From NCBI RefSeq assembly GCF_018130065.1, contig NZ_JAFCME010000011.1, positions 124,001 through 188,000 of the forward strand: a stretch of 64,000 nt of DNA, written 5' to 3'. Shown here one piece after another: positions 62,164 to 64,000 of this stretch. How positions within the stretch are numbered: position 1 is the first letter of the stretch; each line of letters starts with the position of its first letter. The position numbers and the translations under genes are program-made. The notes beneath the pieces were generated by a model, which was not told where the DNA came from, did not search any database, and saw only the letters and a list, made by a program, of their open reading frames with translations. Origin of the DNA: Bradyrhizobium sp. AUGA SZCCT0158 (lineage in GTDB: Bacteria; Pseudomonadota; Alphaproteobacteria; Rhizobiales; Xanthobacteraceae).

Positions 62164-63114
62164 CGGCCGCGTCACGTCGATGGCGGCGAGGCCGAGCCGG
62201 GCGGTCAGCAGCCCGTTGAGCACGCCTTCGCCGAGCCGCTGCGAGAGCTTTGCCGCGATGCCATGGCCGAGCATCTGCTGCACCAGGCTGTCGCCAATCG
62301 CCATGCCGCCGGTAACGGCGAGGTGGCCGATGACGTGGCGCAGCAGGCTGAGCATGCCGAGCGTTCCCGGCCGGCCGCCATAAAGCCGCGCCAGTTGCCG
62401 GATCAGCCGCATCGCGGCGACGAACACGAACAGCACGTCGATCAGCGCGCGCGGACTGACCGCGGTGACGACCGAGACGCGTTGCGCCGCCGTGGAGACC
62501 AGCCGCCGCGCCTCCTCGTCGAGCGGCGCCATCAATTCGCGCTCCGCCAGCTTGATCATGTCGGCGCCGTCGATGATGTCGTCGGCGTGACCGACCAGCG
62601 TGGCGCGGGCGCGCGCCAGTTGCGGATTCTGGTGCGCGAGTTTTAGCAGGTCGTTGACGATCGCCCGGCTGGCGGCGCGATCGTCGCTGACCAACACCTC
62701 GGCGGCACGCTGGTGCAGCTTCTCGATGGCGGCGAGCCGCGCCAGCCCGAAGGCTTCGCGCGCGATCACAACCGTCAGCGCCAGCGCCGCGGCGACGGCA
62801 AATGTCAGCGCGACGTAACCCATGGTCTGGCTGCGCGCGAACAGATCCTCGATCAAATTGACAACGCCGAGCCCGAGGCCGAGCAGCACCAGCCCTCCGG
62901 TGGCGGTCCAGAACAGCGTGCCCCAGCGGAAGCCGCGCCGGGCCGGGACCAGCGGCCTGTCGATCGGCACCGGCAATTGCGCAGGGTCGGGCTCCGGCGT
63001 GATATGCACCGTGCCGCGCGCGGGGCGGCTGGCATCATCCGGATCCATCACGATCACGTCGGGATCGTCGAGCTTGAACGTCGCCGGCCGCCGATGAGGC
63101 GTCTTCTCGCTCAT
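62083..63114 (-). CDS. YcjF/TIGR01620-type membrane protein (DUF697)
   Basis: A 343-residue protein. The N-terminal part is charged; two transmembrane segments (about 68-90 and 98-118) and a C-terminal DUF697-like helical domain with membrane-hugging hydrophobic stretches (about 215-320) follow. It is the usual partner of the YcjX-type ATPase, and its start overlaps that gene's stop by 4 bases. The pair is induced by envelope or heat stress in enterobacteria, but its molecular function is not established. Confidence 0.9.
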   Translation of the reverse strand: MSEKTPHRRPATFKLDDPDVIVMDPDDASRPARGTVHITPEPDPAQLPVPIDRPLVPARRGFRWGTLFWTATGGLVLLGLGLGVVNLIEDLFARSQTMGYVALTFAVAAALALTVVIAREAFGLARLAAIEKLHQRAAEVLVSDDRAASRAIVNDLLKLAHQNPQLARARATLVGHADDIIDGADMIKLAERELMAPLDEEARRLVSTAAQRVSVVTAVSPRALIDVLFVFVAAMRLIRQLARLYGGRPGTLGMLSLLRHVIGHLAVTGGMAIGDSLVQQMLGHGIAAKLSQRLGEGVLNGLLTARLGLAAIDVTRPLPFTALPRPALGDLAKDLLRKRDGEE

Positions 63115-64000
63115 TGCAGTTTGTCTCCGATCAGGAACTGGAGGGCGCGGTCAAGGCGGATGTGAGGCAGCGCCGGCTCTTCGCCGCCTTCGCGCTGCAG
63201 CAGCGGCGGCCGGAAGCGCAGGAAGCGATAATCGGCCTTTTCCGAAGGCGTGCTGGAGAGGCCGCGGAACGTGCCCTTGAACAGTTCCTCGGGATCGCTG
63301 GGCAAGTCACCCGGAAAGGTCGCCACTTCGGTCTCGCCGTCGAACGTATCGCCATTGGCGACTTCGCCTGATGCCGGCGTGCCGAGCAGCGAGGGCAGTT
63401 TCTCCCGGCCGCGCGCGACCATCGCCTCACGGGTGGCGCGCACCGCGGCCAGCGCCACCACGTCGATGGCCGCTCCGGCGTACTCAGCGCGATCGGCGGC
63501 CTTGGCGACCGCGCGCCGCAATATGGCCTCCAGCCGGTCATGGCTGGAATGATGCAGATGATCGGCCTTGGTCGCCGCAAACAGGATGCGGTCGATCCGC
63601 GGCCGGAACAGATTGCTCAGGATCGTGCTGCGGCCGATCCGGAAACAATCGAGGATGCCGGCGAGTGCGGCTTCCAGATCGTGCAGCGCCTCCGGTCCGG
63701 CGTTGAAGGCCGCGAGCGCATCGACCAGCACGATCTGGCGATCGAGCCGCGCGAAATGATCGCGGAAGAACGGCCGCACCACGACGTCCTTGTAGGCCTC
63801 GTAACGCCGTCGCATCATCGCCCACAGCGAACCGTCAGGCGCGGTGCCGTCGGGTGCGACGTCGAGCGGCGCAAAGGTCAGCGCCGGCGAGCCTGCAAGA
63901 TTGCCCGGCATCAGGAAGCGTCCTGGCGGCAGCAGGCTCATCGCAAAGCGCTCGTCGCGGCAGGCGCGTAAGTAATCGGTGAACAGCTTTGCGGCCATGC
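63111..64000 (-). CDS. YcjX-like P-loop ATPase, partial at the window end
   Basis: The C-terminal 296 codons of a YcjX/DUF463 family protein; the N-terminal part with the P-loop lies beyond the window. Visible features are LMPGNLAGSPALTFAPL near the left end of this fragment, YEAYKDVVVRPFFRDHFARLDRQIVLVDAL (about 67-96 of the fragment), and ILFAATKADHLHHSSHDRL (about 136-154), which carries the family TKADH motif used in place of the NKxD base motif. The last residues couple to the YcjF-like gene by overlapping ATGA. Confidence 0.92.
   Translation of the reverse strand, partial: MAAKLFTDYLRACRDERFAMSLLPPGRFLMPGNLAGSPALTFAPLDVAPDGTAPDGSLWAMMRRRYEAYKDVVVRPFFRDHFARLDRQIVLVDALAAFNAGPEALHDLEAALAGILDCFRIGRSTILSNLFRPRIDRILFAATKADHLHHSSHDRLEAILRRAVAKAADRAEYAGAAIDVVALAAVRATREAMVARGREKLPSLLGTPASGEVANGDTFDGETEVATFPGDLPSDPEELFKGTFRGLSSTPSEKADYRFLRFRPPLLQREGGEEPALPHIRLDRALQFLIGDKLQ

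Noticed and set aside
1-64000. CRISPR arrays, tRNA or rRNA genes, prophage, insertion sequences or defence systems
   Set aside because: No regularly spaced direct repeats, no tRNA-like cloverleaf, no transposase, integrase or known defence protein was found.

Overview
The window looks like chromosomal, mostly metabolic DNA from a high-GC alphaproteobacterium, most probably Bradyrhizobium or a close relative in the Nitrobacteraceae. The reasons are a MipZ-type division ATPase, a bifunctional PutA of about 1000 residues with a divergent Lrp-type regulator, many acyl-CoA, CoA-transferase and Bug-type solute-binding genes, and several families of dispersed palindromic repeats that I recognise from that group. 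No rRNA, tRNA, CRISPR array, transposase or phage gene was seen. The genus is an inference and was not checked against any database.

Region by region. 1-7250: RidA-like protein, amidohydrolase, an unknown protein, a BisC/TorA-type molybdenum reductase followed by an amidase. 6576-8820: a minus-strand unit of a D-2-hydroxyacid-type FAD dehydrogenase and a GntR/FCD regulator, divergent from 8821-15224, which holds a DapA-like lyase/synthase and a complete peptide/nickel-type ABC importer (two permeases, two ATPases, one binding protein). 15336-18750: serine hydrolase, Tat-exported VOC protein, DinB protein and a small DUF3303-like protein. 18986-24849: an IclR regulator divergent from an acyl-CoA ligase, hot-dog dehydratase, CoA-transferase and Bug protein operon that looks like a carboxylic-acid activation and degradation route. 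24867-30247: a second catabolic module with an FAH-family hydrolase, AA_synth-family protein, GntR regulator, quinone oxidoreductase, extradiol-dioxygenase-like protein and another Bug protein. A shared 30-bp element in front of both transcription units suggests one regulon.

30479-39340: phosphoglucomutase, gamma-glutamyltransferase-like protein, second DapA-like protein, a large block of dispersed repeat DNA, an orphan CoxL/xanthine-dehydrogenase-type molybdenum subunit and MipZ. 39347-42576: an enoyl-CoA hydratase and two acyl-CoA dehydrogenases in a minus-strand operon. 42775-44797: LemA and two TPM-domain proteins. 44922-50718: two glutathione transferases, an MBL hydrolase overlapping a cyclic-nucleotide-binding protein, and three envelope proteins of unknown role. 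50740-55631: CoA-transferase, PutA and its Lrp-type regulator. 55753-64000: unknown exported protein, cold-shock protein, two tandem His-rich small exported proteins, a membrane-ferredoxin-adenylate cyclase fusion, a GT39-type glycosyltransferase, and the DUF697/YcjX pair (YcjX runs off the end).

The most interesting items are the predicted redox-input adenylate cyclase (58512-60257), the GntR regulon element found twice (26351-26380 and 27208-27237), the IclR inverted repeat with a probably leaderless ligase transcript (19810-19873), and the duplicated His-rich genes with near-identical terminators (57197-58188). All calls come from reading sequence and translated proteins without database searches.
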